From Nonomuraea sp. NEAU-A123 (GTDB taxonomy: Bacteria; Actinomycetota; Actinomycetes; Streptosporangiales; Streptosporangiaceae): a stretch of 64,000 bases of DNA. Numbering within the stretch: position 1 is the first letter of the stretch; every line of letters starts with the position of its first letter. Below the pieces are notes generated by a model that did no database searches, was not told the origin of the DNA, and worked only from the letters and a program-made list of their open reading frames with translations. Where the stretch lies: NCBI RefSeq assembly GCF_018603905.1, contig NZ_JAHFZZ010000032.1, positions 1 to 64,000 of the forward strand, read 5' to 3'. A program made the position numbers and the translations under genes. Below, in pieces: positions 15,848 through 24,464 of this stretch.

Positions 15848-16603
15848 ATGATCGATGTTCCCCTCTGGCCGGAGACCCCTCCCGGCCCGGCCACCGCCGA
15901 GTCGCCGAGCTTGACGCTGTACGCCGCGAACGGCCCGGCCACGGGTGCGGTGGTGGTGTGTCCCGGCGGCGGTTACGCCGGGCTGGCCGGGCACGAGGGC
16001 GCGGACATCGCCCGCTGGCTGGTCACGCTGGGCATCGACGCCTACGTGCTCCGATACCGGGTGGCCGGGAACGAGCCGGGACGCGAGCCGCTGCATCCGG
16101 CTCCGCTGTACGACCTGCGCCAGGCGGTGCGCGTCGTCCGGGAGCGGGGGGCCGAGCGGGTCGCCGTCATGGGGTTCTCCGCGGGCGGCCACCTCGCCGC
16201 CACCCTCGCCACCTCGAAGGAGGGGGACCGCTCCGACGCCGTCATCCTCGGGTACCCGGTCATCGACCTCACCGGGTCGCGCGTGCACTCCGGGTCTCGC
16301 CTCCAGTTGCTCGGCTCCGACGGCACCGAGGAGCAGGCGACGGCCCTGTCCGCGCACCTCAACGTGACGGCCGAGACGCCGCCGACGTTCCTCTGGCACA
16401 CCGCGGCCGACAAGGGGGTCCCGGCCGAGAACAGCCTGCTGTTCGCCGCCGCCCTCGCTCGCGTCGGCACGCCGTACGAGCTGCATGTCTTTCCCGAGGG
16501 CGGGCACGGGCTCGGCCTCGCCCAGGATGAGCCGGCCGCGTCCGCCTGGCCGGGCCTCTGCGCCACCTGGCTCGCCGCCCAAGGCTTCGGCCCCCGCCTC
16601 TGA
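15848..16603 (+). CDS. Alpha/beta-hydrolase, probable carbohydrate esterase
   Basis: A 251-residue alpha/beta hydrolase without signal peptide. The oxyanion-hole strand is CPGGGY at 38-43, the nucleophile elbow GFSAGG has Ser111, and the catalytic His lies in PEGGHGLGLA near residue 222. This is the pattern of bacterial acetyl-xylan and feruloyl esterase-like enzymes (BD-FAE/Axe family). With the divergent lyase it may deacylate imported oligosaccharides in the cytoplasm (inference). The ATG at 15848 lacks a strong ribosome-binding site. Confidence 0.8.
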   Translation: MIDVPLWPETPPGPATAESPSLTLYAANGPATGAVVVCPGGGYAGLAGHEGADIARWLVTLGIDAYVLRYRVAGNEPGREPLHPAPLYDLRQAVRVVRERGAERVAVMGFSAGGHLAATLATSKEGDRSDAVILGYPVIDLTGSRVHSGSRLQLLGSDGTEEQATALSAHLNVTAETPPTFLWHTAADKGVPAENSLLFAAALARVGTPYELHVFPEGGHGLGLAQDEPAASAWPGLCATWLAAQGFGPRL

Positions 16604-16641
16604 CAGCGGGCCGCCGCGCCCAGGACAGAGGCCAAAACGGC

Positions 16642-17811
16642 TCAGTAGGGGGTCAAGTCCTGGCGCGGGAGGGTGGCCGTCACGACCAGGCCGCCGCCCT
16701 CCCGGGGACGGGCCCAGACGTCGCCACCGTGCGCGAGCGCGATCGACCGCACGATGGACAGCCCCAGTCCCGCGCTCTTGGCCGTGACCACGCGCTCGGG
16801 CCCGAGCCGGCGGAAGGGCTGGAACAGCGCCGGGATCTCGTACGGCGGCACGGGGGCCCCGGTGTTGCTGACCTCCACCTCGACGCGGCCGTCGTGCGCG
16901 ATGCGGCTGACGGCCCGCACCCAGCCGGTGCCGTCGTCGATGTTGTGCCGGATCCCGTTCTCGACCAGGTTGTGCACCAGCCGTTCGAGCAGCATCGCGT
17001 CCCCGCTGGTCGGCGCGGATCCGGCCGCCTCCTGAAGAGTGACCTTCGATTCCGCGGCCTCGACGGCGGTCTGCGCGACCACATGGCAGACCACGTCGGC
17101 CAGATCCACCGGCGACCGGTCACCGATCTCGTGCTCGGCGCGGGCCAGGAGCAACAGCCCGGAGATGAGCCGCTCGTGCCGGGCGTTGATCTCCAGCAGG
17201 CTCTCGCCGAGCTGCTTGACGTCGGGCGAGGCCGTACGGCGGTGCATGGCCAGCTCGACCAGCGCCCGGTTCAGCGTCAGCGGGGTGCGCAGCTCGTGCG
17301 AGGCGTTGGCGACGAACCTGCGTTGCCCATCGAAGGAGTGGTCGAGCCGTTCGACCATGGTGTCGAAGGTGTCGGCGAGCTCCTTCACCTCGTCCGCCGG
17401 GCCGTTCAGGGCGATGCGCTCGTGCAGGCCGCGCTCGGCGACCGGCGCGGCCGCGATCCGCCGCGCGGTCTCGGTCACCTGGCGGAGCGGGGTGAGCACC
17501 CGTCCGGCGACCACCCACCCCACCCCTGCCGCCGCGCAGCCGACCACGGCCAGCGCGATCGCGCCCTGGGTGAGCAGCGAGGTGGTCGCGGCGCCGCGCA
17601 CCAGGCTCTCCTGCTGCCTCATCCAATCCATGGCCTTTTCACCGTCCAGCGGGACGGGTCCCACGCCTTTGATGATTAAGGTGGACACCCTCTTCTGCTC
17701 GAGCTGCTGGTTGAACAGGAAGTACGTGACACCGAGCAGCGCCAGTCCCGCGACGAAGAACAGCGTGCCGTACACGAGGGTGAGCCTGCTGCGGAGTGTG
17801 GGGGTGGTCAT
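16642..17811 (-). CDS. Two-component sensor histidine kinase
   Basis: A 389-residue membrane kinase. Transmembrane helices lie at about 12-34 and 80-102 with a short extracytoplasmic loop of about 45 residues. A HAMP domain follows, then HisKA with the phospho-acceptor His172 in NASHELRTPL, and HATPase_c (N box LVENGIRHN, G box SAGLGLSIV). The small loop suggests sensing at or in the membrane, as in kinases for cell-envelope-active compounds. It overlaps the response regulator stop by ATGA. The next unit, divergent, is a lipoprotein plus MacAB-like transporter and is the likely target. Confidence 0.92.
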   Translation of the reverse strand: MTTPTLRSRLTLVYGTLFFVAGLALLGVTYFLFNQQLEQKRVSTLIIKGVGPVPLDGEKAMDWMRQQESLVRGAATTSLLTQGAIALAVVGCAAAGVGWVVAGRVLTPLRQVTETARRIAAAPVAERGLHERIALNGPADEVKELADTFDTMVERLDHSFDGQRRFVANASHELRTPLTLNRALVELAMHRRTASPDVKQLGESLLEINARHERLISGLLLLARAEHEIGDRSPVDLADVVCHVVAQTAVEAAESKVTLQEAAGSAPTSGDAMLLERLVHNLVENGIRHNIDDGTGWVRAVSRIAHDGRVEVEVSNTGAPVPPYEIPALFQPFRRLGPERVVTAKSAGLGLSIVRSIALAHGGDVWARPREGGGLVVTATLPRQDLTPY

Positions 17812-18464
17812 GGGATCTGGTACCCCACTCCCGGCACGGTCTCCACGACCGGCGGCTCGCCGAGCTTGCGGCGCAGCTTGAGTATGGTCAGGCGCACCGC
17901 GCTGGTGAACGGGTCGGCGTGCTCGTCCCACGCCTTCTCCAGCAGGTGCTCGGCGGACACCACGCCGCCGTTGGCGAGCAGCAGCTCGGCCAGCACGGCG
18001 AACTCCTTCTTCGACAGCGGCACGTACCTGCCGTTCCTGAACACCTCCCGCCGCGCGGGATCGAGGGTGATCCCCGCCCGCCGCAGCACCGGCGGCGCGG
18101 CGGGGCGCGAGCGCCGCCCGAGCGCCAGGACGCGGGCCGCGAGCTCGGGGAAGGCGAACGGCTTGGACAGGTAGTCGTCGGCGCCGAGGGAGAGCCCGGT
18201 CACCCGGTCGCCGATCTCGGCGGCGGCGGTGAGCATCAGCACCCGCGCGGTCGACTCGGACTCGACCAGTTCCCTGCAGACGTCGTCACCGTGCACGCGC
18301 GGCAGGTCACGGTCCAGGACGACCACGTCGTAGTCGTTGACCGCGAGCCGCTGCAGCGCCGCTTCCCCGTCGTGCGCGGTGTCGACCGCGTGTGTCTCCT
18401 CACGCAGCCACTCGGCTATCGCGTCGGCGAGCATGCGCTCGTCCTCGACCACCAACACGCGCAT
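17808..18464 (-). CDS. OmpR-family response regulator
   Basis: A 218-residue regulator. The receiver domain has acidic pocket EDE at 7-9, phospho-acceptor Asp51 in VVLDRDLP and Lys in LSKPFAF. The C-terminal winged helix ends VETVPGVGYQIP, typical of OmpR/PhoB. The ATG at 18464 opens directly on MRVLVVED and has AGAGACAGGGG upstream; an in-frame ATG eight codons earlier has no ribosome-binding site. It is divergent from the lipoprotein at 18625, with about 160 bases of shared promoter region. Confidence 0.92.
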   Translation of the reverse strand: MRVLVVEDERMLADAIAEWLREETHAVDTAHDGEAALQRLAVNDYDVVVLDRDLPRVHGDDVCRELVESESTARVLMLTAAAEIGDRVTGLSLGADDYLSKPFAFPELAARVLALGRRSRPAAPPVLRRAGITLDPARREVFRNGRYVPLSKKEFAVLAELLLANGGVVSAEHLLEKAWDEHADPFTSAVRLTILKLRRKLGEPPVVETVPGVGYQIP

Positions 18465-18624
18465 CGCGGCCCCTGTCTCTTCTGTCATGTACAGGAGTGA
18501 TCGTGCCGGGTGCCTTGTTTGTTCGCCGTTAGCACCGGTGGAAACGCCGGAGAAACGCGCCGCCCGATTGCATTCGTCTCGCATGGCCGGCGAAACGGAC
18601 CGGCCACCGTAGGAGGAGAAGAAC

Positions 18625-19149
18625 ATGCGACGAGGCATCCTGGCGGCCATCCCGCTGGCACTGGCCCTTGCCCTGACCGGGTGCGGCGCGGACGAGGGAG
18701 GCGGCGACAACGTGGCCTCCCTGAGCAGCGGCAAACCGGCCGCCGCCGCCAGCGCCTCGGCCAGCGTGGACCCGCAGGCGAAGGGGCTCAAGTTCGCCCA
18801 GTGCATGCGCGAGAACGGCGTCCCCATGGACGACCCCGAGCCCGGCAAGGGGGTCATGCTCAAGATGGACAAGAGCATCTCCCCGGAGACGGCGCAGAAG
18901 GCGCAGGAGGCCTGCAAGCAGTACGCGCCGACCGGCGGCGGACCGGGCGGGAAGGTGGACCCCAAGATGGCCGAGCAGATGCGCAAGTTCTCGCAGTGCA
19001 TGCGGGACAACGGCGTCGAGGCCTTCCCCGACCCTGACGGCGGCGCGCTGCGCATGACCGGTGAGGCCGGCGACGACCCGGACTTCAAGGCCGCGCAGGA
19101 CAAGTGCTCCAAGGAGTTCCTGCCCCAGATGGGCCAGGGCGGCTCCTGA
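18625..19149 (+). CDS. Small lipoprotein with duplicated Cys motif
   Basis: A 174-residue predicted lipoprotein with signal peptide and lipobox LTGC (Cys at about 19). After a Ser/Ala linker come two similar units: FAQCMRENGVPMDDPE ending with EACKQYAP, and FSQCMRDNGVEAFPDP ending with DKCSKEFLP. Each unit has one Cys near the start and one near the end, suggesting an internal duplication with two disulfides. AGGAGGAG precedes the ATG. It overlaps the adaptor gene (TGATG) and is thus part of the ABC unit. Similar proteins accompany MacAB-like transporters in actinomycetes; their role is unknown. Confidence 0.8.
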   Translation: MRRGILAAIPLALALALTGCGADEGGGDNVASLSSGKPAAAASASASVDPQAKGLKFAQCMRENGVPMDDPEPGKGVMLKMDKSISPETAQKAQEACKQYAPTGGGPGGKVDPKMAEQMRKFSQCMRDNGVEAFPDPDGGALRMTGEAGDDPDFKAAQDKCSKEFLPQMGQGGS

Positions 19150-20276
19150 TGGGCACGGCCACTCTGGACGACAAGGTGGAAGCGGGCGGGGATCGCCCGC
19201 GCCGCCGCCGCGGTCGCGGCAAGCGGGTCGCGGGCCTGCTCGTCGCGGTCGCCGTCATCGGTACGGCCGGCGTGGCCGTGAACGGCCTGGGCCTCCTGGG
19301 CGGCGACCGGGCGGCGGGCAAGACGGTCAGCGCACTGCCGCCCGCCACCACCACGGTGACCAGGCAGACGCTGCTCGACACGCTGGAGGCCGACGGCGAT
19401 CTCGGCTACGGCCCGACCACCACGGCGGTGAGCAGGAAGCCGGGCACGGTCACCTGGCTGCCGGACAGCGGCGACACGATCGCCAGGGGCAAGTCCCTGT
19501 ACCGGCTCGACACCAAGCCGGTGGTGCTGATGTACGGCAAGACGCCCGCCTACCGCGACCTGCGGATCGGCACCGAAGGCAGGGACGTCGAGCAGCTCGA
19601 ACGCAACCTCAAGGCCCTCGGCTACGACGGCTTCACCGTGGACGACGAGTACACCGACTCCACCGCCGACGCGGTCCGAGAGTGGCAGGAGGACCGCAAC
19701 CTTGACGAGACGGGCGTCGTCGAGCTCGGCCGGGTCGTCTTCGCCCCCGGCAAGGTACGCGTGGACAGCCTGGAGGCCGAGGCCGGCCAGCCCACCGCGC
19801 CCGGCCAGAAGGTGCTCTCCTACACCGGCACCGACAAGGTGATCACCGTCAAGCTGGAGACGGAGGACCAGCGGGTGGCGAAGGAGGGCGCCAAGGCGTC
19901 GGTCACGCTGCCCGGCGGCAAGACCGTGTCCGGCAAGGTCACCGAGGTCGCCACCATCATCGAGCCGGGCGAGGGGCAGGGCGCGGACCCCGAGACGCGG
20001 GTCGAGGCGCTCGTCTCCCTCGGCACGCAGAAGGCGGCCAAGGGCCTCGACAAGGCCGCGGTGGACGTGACCTTCACGGCTTCGAAGCGCAAGAACGTGC
20101 TGACCGTCCCGATCGCCGCACTCGTGGCGCTCCAGGAAGGCGGGTACGGCGTGGAGGTCGTCGAAGGCGGCAAGTCCCGCTATGTCGGCGTGAAGACTGG
20201 TCTGTTCTCCGGGGGCCGGGTCGAGATCTCCGGCGACGGCCTCGCCGAGGGCATGAGCGTCGGGATGCCCCGATGA
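19149..20276 (+). CDS. Membrane-fusion-like adaptor with peptidoglycan-binding domain
   Basis: A 375-residue protein anchored by one N-terminal transmembrane helix (about residues 27-50, after an Arg-rich start). A PG_binding_1-type three-helix unit follows (RDVEQLERNLKALGYDGF to AVREWQEDRNL), and beta-barrel/HlyD-like segments come after it. It resembles the periplasmic-adaptor-like proteins that Gram-positive bacteria pair with MacB-type permeases. It is coupled by overlap to the lipoprotein upstream and by four bases to the ATPase downstream. Confidence 0.82.
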   Translation: MGTATLDDKVEAGGDRPRRRRGRGKRVAGLLVAVAVIGTAGVAVNGLGLLGGDRAAGKTVSALPPATTTVTRQTLLDTLEADGDLGYGPTTTAVSRKPGTVTWLPDSGDTIARGKSLYRLDTKPVVLMYGKTPAYRDLRIGTEGRDVEQLERNLKALGYDGFTVDDEYTDSTADAVREWQEDRNLDETGVVELGRVVFAPGKVRVDSLEAEAGQPTAPGQKVLSYTGTDKVITVKLETEDQRVAKEGAKASVTLPGGKTVSGKVTEVATIIEPGEGQGADPETRVEALVSLGTQKAAKGLDKAAVDVTFTASKRKNVLTVPIAALVALQEGGYGVEVVEGGKSRYVGVKTGLFSGGRVEISGDGLAEGMSVGMPR

Positions 20277-20953
20277 TCTCCTTGTCGGACGTCACCCGCT
20301 CCTATCCCGGCGGGGTCACCGCGCTGGACAAGGTGTCCCTGGAGATCGAGCGCGGCGAGCTCGTCGCCATCGTCGGCCCGTCGGGCTCGGGCAAGTCGAC
20401 GATGCTCAACGTCGTCGGCACGCTCGACCGCCCGACCTCCGGAACCGTCCGCATCGACGGGTACGACGTGGCGAAACTGTCGGACGGCCAGCTCTCCGCG
20501 CTGCGGGCGACCCGCATCGGCTTCGTCTTCCAGCACTTCCACCTCGCCGCCAAGGTCCCGGCGGTCGACAACGTGGCCGACGGCCTCGTCTACACCGGTA
20601 TCGGGCGATCCGAGCGGCGACGGCGAGCCGCGGCCGCGCTGGAGCGGGTCGGGCTCGGCCACCGCCTCGACCACGAGCCGCACGAGCTGTCCGGCGGCGA
20701 GCGGCAGCGCGTGGCCATCGCCAGGGCGGTGGCGGGAGATCCCCCGCTGCTCCTGGCCGACGAGCCGACCGGCGCGCTGGACTCCGTCTCGGGCACCGGG
20801 GTGATGGACCTGCTGCACGATCTGAACGCGGCCGGCACCACCATCGTGATCATCACGCATGACAGGGAGATCGCCGCGAGCCTGCCCCGGCAGGTACGGA
20901 TGCGCGACGGCCAGATCGTCTCCGACTCCGCGGCCGAAGAGAAGGTGGCCTGA
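20273..20953 (+). CDS. MacB/LolD-type ABC transporter ATPase
   Basis: A 226-residue ATPase: Walker A GPSGSGKST at 35-43, Q-loop FVFQHF, signature LSGGERQRVAIARA and Walker B LLLADEPTGALD. This is the class that drives MacB/FtsX-like mechanotransmission permeases rather than substrate import. Start and stop overlap both neighbours, so it is one translational unit with the adaptor and permease. Confidence 0.93.
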   Translation: MISLSDVTRSYPGGVTALDKVSLEIERGELVAIVGPSGSGKSTMLNVVGTLDRPTSGTVRIDGYDVAKLSDGQLSALRATRIGFVFQHFHLAAKVPAVDNVADGLVYTGIGRSERRRRAAAALERVGLGHRLDHEPHELSGGERQRVAIARAVAGDPPLLLADEPTGALDSVSGTGVMDLLHDLNAAGTTIVIITHDREIAASLPRQVRMRDGQIVSDSAAEEKVA

Positions 20954-22179
20954 TGGCAGCCGTCATCGAGCACGCGAGACTGCCGAAGCTGACTCCCGCC
21001 AGGATGAAGCCGGGCGACGTGCTGCGGGTCGGCGCCGTCGGCCTGCGGACCCGCCCGCTGCGGGCGTTCCTGTCCGCGCTCGGCATCGCCATCGGCATCG
21101 CGGCGATGATCGGCGTGGTCGGCATCTCGTCCTCATCGGGCGCCGAGCTCGACCGTACGCTCTCGGCTCTCGGCACCAACCTGCTCACCGTCTCCTCCGG
21201 CCAGACGCTGATGGGCGAGCCGGCCAAGATGCCGGTCGAGGCGGAGGCGATGATCGAGCGGATCGGGCCGGTCCAGGCCGTCTCGGCGGCCGGGAAGATC
21301 GGCGACGCCAAGGTCTACCGGTCGGAGGAGGTGCCCAAGGCGCAGACCAACGGCATCAACACCTACGCCGCCCGGCTCGACCTGCCCGCCACGGTGGGCG
21401 CGACGCTGCGCAGCGGCACCTGGCTAAACGCGGCCACCGAGCGGTACCCGGCCGCGGTGCTCGGGTCGAACACGGCCCAGCGGCTCGGGGTGGGCGCGGC
21501 GGGGCCGGACACGCAGGTGGTCGTGGGCGGCAAGCGGTTCACGGTCGTCGGCATACTCGACCCGGTGCCGCTCGCCGACGAGCTGGACAGCGCGGTGCTG
21601 GTCGGCTGGCCCGTCGCGGAGGCCGAGCTGGACTTCGACGGGTACCCGACGACCCTGTACACCCGCACGGAGGAGGCCAGCCTGGAGACGGTCCGCTCGG
21701 TGCTGGCGGGCACGGCCAATCCGGAGGCGCCCAACGAGGTCGACGTCTCGCGCCCGTCCGACGCGCTGGCCGCCAAGCAGGCGACCAGCCAGGCGTTCAC
21801 CGGACTGCTGCTGGGCGTCGGCGCGGTCGCGCTGCTCGTCGGCGGCGTCGGGGTGGCCAACACCATGGTCATCTCGGTGCTGGAACGACGCTCGGAGATC
21901 GGCCTGCGCCGCTCGCTCGGCGCGACCCGCGGGCAGATCCGTACGCAGTTCCTCGCCGAGTCGCTGCTGCTCTCGGCGCTCGGCGGGGCGGGCGGGGTGC
22001 TCATCGGGACCGGGGTCACGATGGGGTACGCGTTGTACCAGGGCTGGCCCGCGGTGATCCCGGGGTGGGCGACCGCGGGCGGGCTCGCGGCGACCCTGGC
22101 CATCGGCGCCGTCGCCGGCCTCTACCCGGCGGTCCGCGCCTCCCGTCTCTCCCCGACCGAGGCCCTCGCCACCCCCTGA
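20953..22179 (+). CDS. MacB/FtsX-type ABC permease
   Basis: A 408-residue permease with the MacB layout: one N-terminal helix after LRTRPLRAFLSALGIAIGIAAMIGV, a long extracytoplasmic domain, then three C-terminal helices. The FtsX motif ERRSEIGLRRSLGATRGQIRTQFLAESLLLS is complete. With the ATPase, adaptor and lipoprotein it forms a probable envelope-stress or peptide-efflux system, likely controlled by the divergent two-component system. The start overlaps the ATPase stop (TGATG). Confidence 0.92.
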   Translation: MAAVIEHARLPKLTPARMKPGDVLRVGAVGLRTRPLRAFLSALGIAIGIAAMIGVVGISSSSGAELDRTLSALGTNLLTVSSGQTLMGEPAKMPVEAEAMIERIGPVQAVSAAGKIGDAKVYRSEEVPKAQTNGINTYAARLDLPATVGATLRSGTWLNAATERYPAAVLGSNTAQRLGVGAAGPDTQVVVGGKRFTVVGILDPVPLADELDSAVLVGWPVAEAELDFDGYPTTLYTRTEEASLETVRSVLAGTANPEAPNEVDVSRPSDALAAKQATSQAFTGLLLGVGAVALLVGGVGVANTMVISVLERRSEIGLRRSLGATRGQIRTQFLAESLLLSALGGAGGVLIGTGVTMGYALYQGWPAVIPGWATAGGLAATLAIGAVAGLYPAVRASRLSPTEALATP

Positions 22180-22225
22180 CCGGCCGAAGGGTGACCGCCG
22201 GTCGAAAGCGGGCAGCCCGGCGCGG

Positions 22226-22879
22226 TCAGCGCTGGGCGGGCAGTCCGGCGGCGAGGGCGGCGAGCATGCGCTTCATCGTGGGCTGGAACGGCAGACAGCG
22301 GGCCGCGATGTCAGGGTCCTGGGCGTAGAGCTCCCGCAAGGCGGGCGGCGGGTTCGCCATCGGGAAGAGCATGCCCGCCAGCGCGGCGGCCGCCCCGGCC
22401 AGCTCGACCCCCTCGCCGGTGGTCAGGCCGGGGTAGGCCAGGGCGACGCGCGCCCCGAGGTCGTCGACCGTACTGATCACAGCGCGCTTGAAGACGCGGG
22501 CCGCCGAGACCGAGATGTTGTGCTCCAGCGTGATCGAGACGTGGCCCAGCAGGTCGCAGAAGAGCGGCCGCTCGGTCAATGTGTCGACCAGCGCGGCGAT
22601 CACGTCGTCGGGCGAGGCGGCCGTGGCGAGCCGGGCGACGACCTCGTCCGACCAGTCGAGCCACTCCTCGACGACGAGTTCGAGGTAGATCTCCTCCCGG
22701 GTCCCGAAATATCGCACCACGTTGGACTTCGCCAGCCCGACCGCCGACGCGACCCCGCCCAAACTGACGTTGCGGACCCCGACCTCGATGGCAAGCTGAC
22801 GCGCGGCGGCGAGGATCGCCTCGCGCCGCTGCTGCTTGTGCTCCGGGCGCCTGGCCCGGACGAACGCCGATCGTGTCAT
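22226..22879 (-). CDS. TetR-family regulator
   Basis: A 217-residue regulator. The N-terminal helix-turn-helix (REAILAAARQLAIEVGVRNVSLGGVASAVGLAKSNVVRYFG) is standard TetR; the C-terminal ligand domain is of the TetR_C type without a clear subfamily. The ATG at 22879 is taken; alternatives at 22894 and further upstream lack ribosome-binding sites. It is divergent from the molybdenum aldehyde oxidoreductase operon and probably represses it together with itself; a pair of direct repeats lies between. Confidence 0.85.
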   Translation of the reverse strand: MTRSAFVRARRPEHKQQRREAILAAARQLAIEVGVRNVSLGGVASAVGLAKSNVVRYFGTREEIYLELVVEEWLDWSDEVVARLATAASPDDVIAALVDTLTERPLFCDLLGHVSITLEHNISVSAARVFKRAVISTVDDLGARVALAYPGLTTGEGVELAGAAAALAGMLFPMANPPPALRELYAQDPDIAARCLPFQPTMKRMLAALAAGLPAQR

Positions 22880-22911
22880 CTTCGAGCCAAGCATACGAGC
22901 AAGATAACGAA

Positions 22912-22948
22912 ACACCGTTCTCTTGTTAAGATTACACCGTCCTGTTAA
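22912..22948. promoter_or_regulatory. Direct repeats in the TetR/oxidoreductase promoter region
   Basis: Two copies of ACACCGT followed by TGTTAA with a short spacer occur at 22912-22929 and 22934-22948 (spacers of 5 and 2 bases). They sit between the TetR start and the oxidoreductase start and are candidate operator half-sites. No other conserved element is visible here. Confidence 0.45.
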
Positions 22949-22986
22949 CGTCACCCCATATGACGCGAACCCATCCGGAGGGACAT

Positions 22987-23466
22987 GTGGTCACGCTGCG
23001 TATGCGGGTGAACGGCACAACTCGCTCGCTCGACATCGAACCATGGGTCAGCCTGCTCGACGCACTACGCGAGCAGCTCGACCTGACCGGCACGAAGAAG
23101 GGCTGTGACCAGGGCGCCTGCGGGGCCTGCACGGTGCTGGCCGATGGCGAGCGGATCAACTCCTGCCTGGCTCTCGCCGTGCAGTACGAGGACCGCGACA
23201 TCACCACCATCGAGGGGATCACGCACCCGATCCAGCAGGCGTTCATCGAGCACGACGGCTTCCAGTGCGGCTACTGCACCTCCGGCCAGATCTGCTCGGC
23301 GATCGGCATGCTGGCCGAGCACGGAGCGGGGATGCCCAGCGCGGTCACCGAGCCGGGAGCCACCGGGCTGTCGGAGGCCGAGATCAGGGAGCGCATGAGC
23401 GGCAACCTGTGCCGCTGCGGCGCGTACAACGGGATCGTCGACGCCATCAAGGAGGTCGCGCGATGA
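22987..23466 (+). CDS. [2Fe-2S] subunit of PaoABC-type aldehyde oxidoreductase
   Basis: A 159-residue two-cluster iron-sulfur protein, with first ligand set GCDQGACGACTVL plus a later Cys and second set CGYCTSGQ and CRCGAYNG. It matches the small subunit of xanthine-oxidase-family enzymes of the PaoA/YagT type. The GTG at 22987 is chosen because GGAGGG ends four bases upstream; an ATG at 22960 has no ribosome-binding site. It overlaps the FAD subunit gene by ATGA. Confidence 0.9.
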   Translation: MVTLRMRVNGTTRSLDIEPWVSLLDALREQLDLTGTKKGCDQGACGACTVLADGERINSCLALAVQYEDRDITTIEGITHPIQQAFIEHDGFQCGYCTSGQICSAIGMLAEHGAGMPSAVTEPGATGLSEAEIRERMSGNLCRCGAYNGIVDAIKEVAR

Positions 23467-24464
23467 AGCCGTTCGCGTACGTCAGCGCCCCCGACGTGGC
23501 GACGGCCGTCCGTGTGATCGCGGCGGAGCCCAACGCGAAGTTCATCGGCGGCGGGACGAACCTCGTCGACCTGATGCGCGAGGACATCGAGCAGCCCGAC
23601 ACGGTGGTCGACATCACCCGGCTGCCGCTGACCGAGATCGAGGAGCTGCCCGGCGGCGGCGTGCGCGTCGGAGCGCTGGTGCGCAACAGCCACCTGGCCG
23701 CCCACCGGCTGATCAGGACCCGCTATCCGGTGCTGTCGCAGGCGATACTCGCGGGCGCCTCGGCGCAGCTTCGCAACATGGCCACGGTGGGCGGCAACCT
23801 GCTGCAGCGCACCCGGTGCCCCTACTTCTACGACGGCGCGGCGGCCTGCAACAAGCGCGTACCCGGCAGCGGCTGCGACGCGATCGGCGGCTTCAACCGC
23901 AACCACGCCGTTCTCGGCGTGAGCGACGACTGCATCGCGACGCACCCATCGGACATGTGCGTCGCGCTCGCCGCGCTGGACGCCACCGTCGAGGTGCAGA
24001 GCGTACGCGGCCTGCGGCGCGTGCCGCTGGCCGACTTCTACCGGCTGCCCGGCGGCACTCCGCATCTGGAGACGGCGCTGGAGCCGGACGAGCTGATCAC
24101 CGCGGTCGAGGTGCCGGAGCTGACGGCGCCCTCCAGCTACCGCAAGGTGCGCGACCGGGCCTCGTACGCCTTCGCCCTGGTCTCGGTCGCCGCCGCGCTG
24201 GAGGTCACGGACGGGGTGGTGACCGACGTACGGCTGGCGCTCGGCGGGGTGGCGGCCAAGCCGTGGCGGGCCCGCCAGGCCGAGGCGGTGCTGCTCGGCG
24301 CCCCGGCCACCGACGAGTCGTTCCGCCGGGCGGCGGAGGCGGAGCTGGAGCCGGCGGTCGGCAGGCCGGACAACACCTTCAAGATCGAGCTGGCTCAACG
24401 GACGATCGTGGCGACACTGCGGCGGCTCAGCGACAGGAGCCTTGGCGTTGGGAGGATGGCATGA
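23463..24464 (+). CDS. FAD subunit with extra Fe-S cluster, PaoB-type
   Basis: A 333-residue FAD-binding subunit: GGGTNLVDLM near residue 26 and TVGGNLLQRTRCPYF near residue 107. Unlike CoxM it has an inserted Cys-rich stretch (CPYFYD, ACNKRVPGSGC and a later Cys in SDDCIATHPSD). The E. coli PaoB and hydroxybenzoyl-CoA reductase families use such an insert for a [4Fe-4S] cluster. This supports assignment to the PaoABC aldehyde oxidoreductase branch. It is overlapped by both neighbours. Confidence 0.9.
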   Translation: MKPFAYVSAPDVATAVRVIAAEPNAKFIGGGTNLVDLMREDIEQPDTVVDITRLPLTEIEELPGGGVRVGALVRNSHLAAHRLIRTRYPVLSQAILAGASAQLRNMATVGGNLLQRTRCPYFYDGAAACNKRVPGSGCDAIGGFNRNHAVLGVSDDCIATHPSDMCVALAALDATVEVQSVRGLRRVPLADFYRLPGGTPHLETALEPDELITAVEVPELTAPSSYRKVRDRASYAFALVSVAAALEVTDGVVTDVRLALGGVAAKPWRARQAEAVLLGAPATDESFRRAAEAELEPAVGRPDNTFKIELAQRTIVATLRRLSDRSLGVGRMA

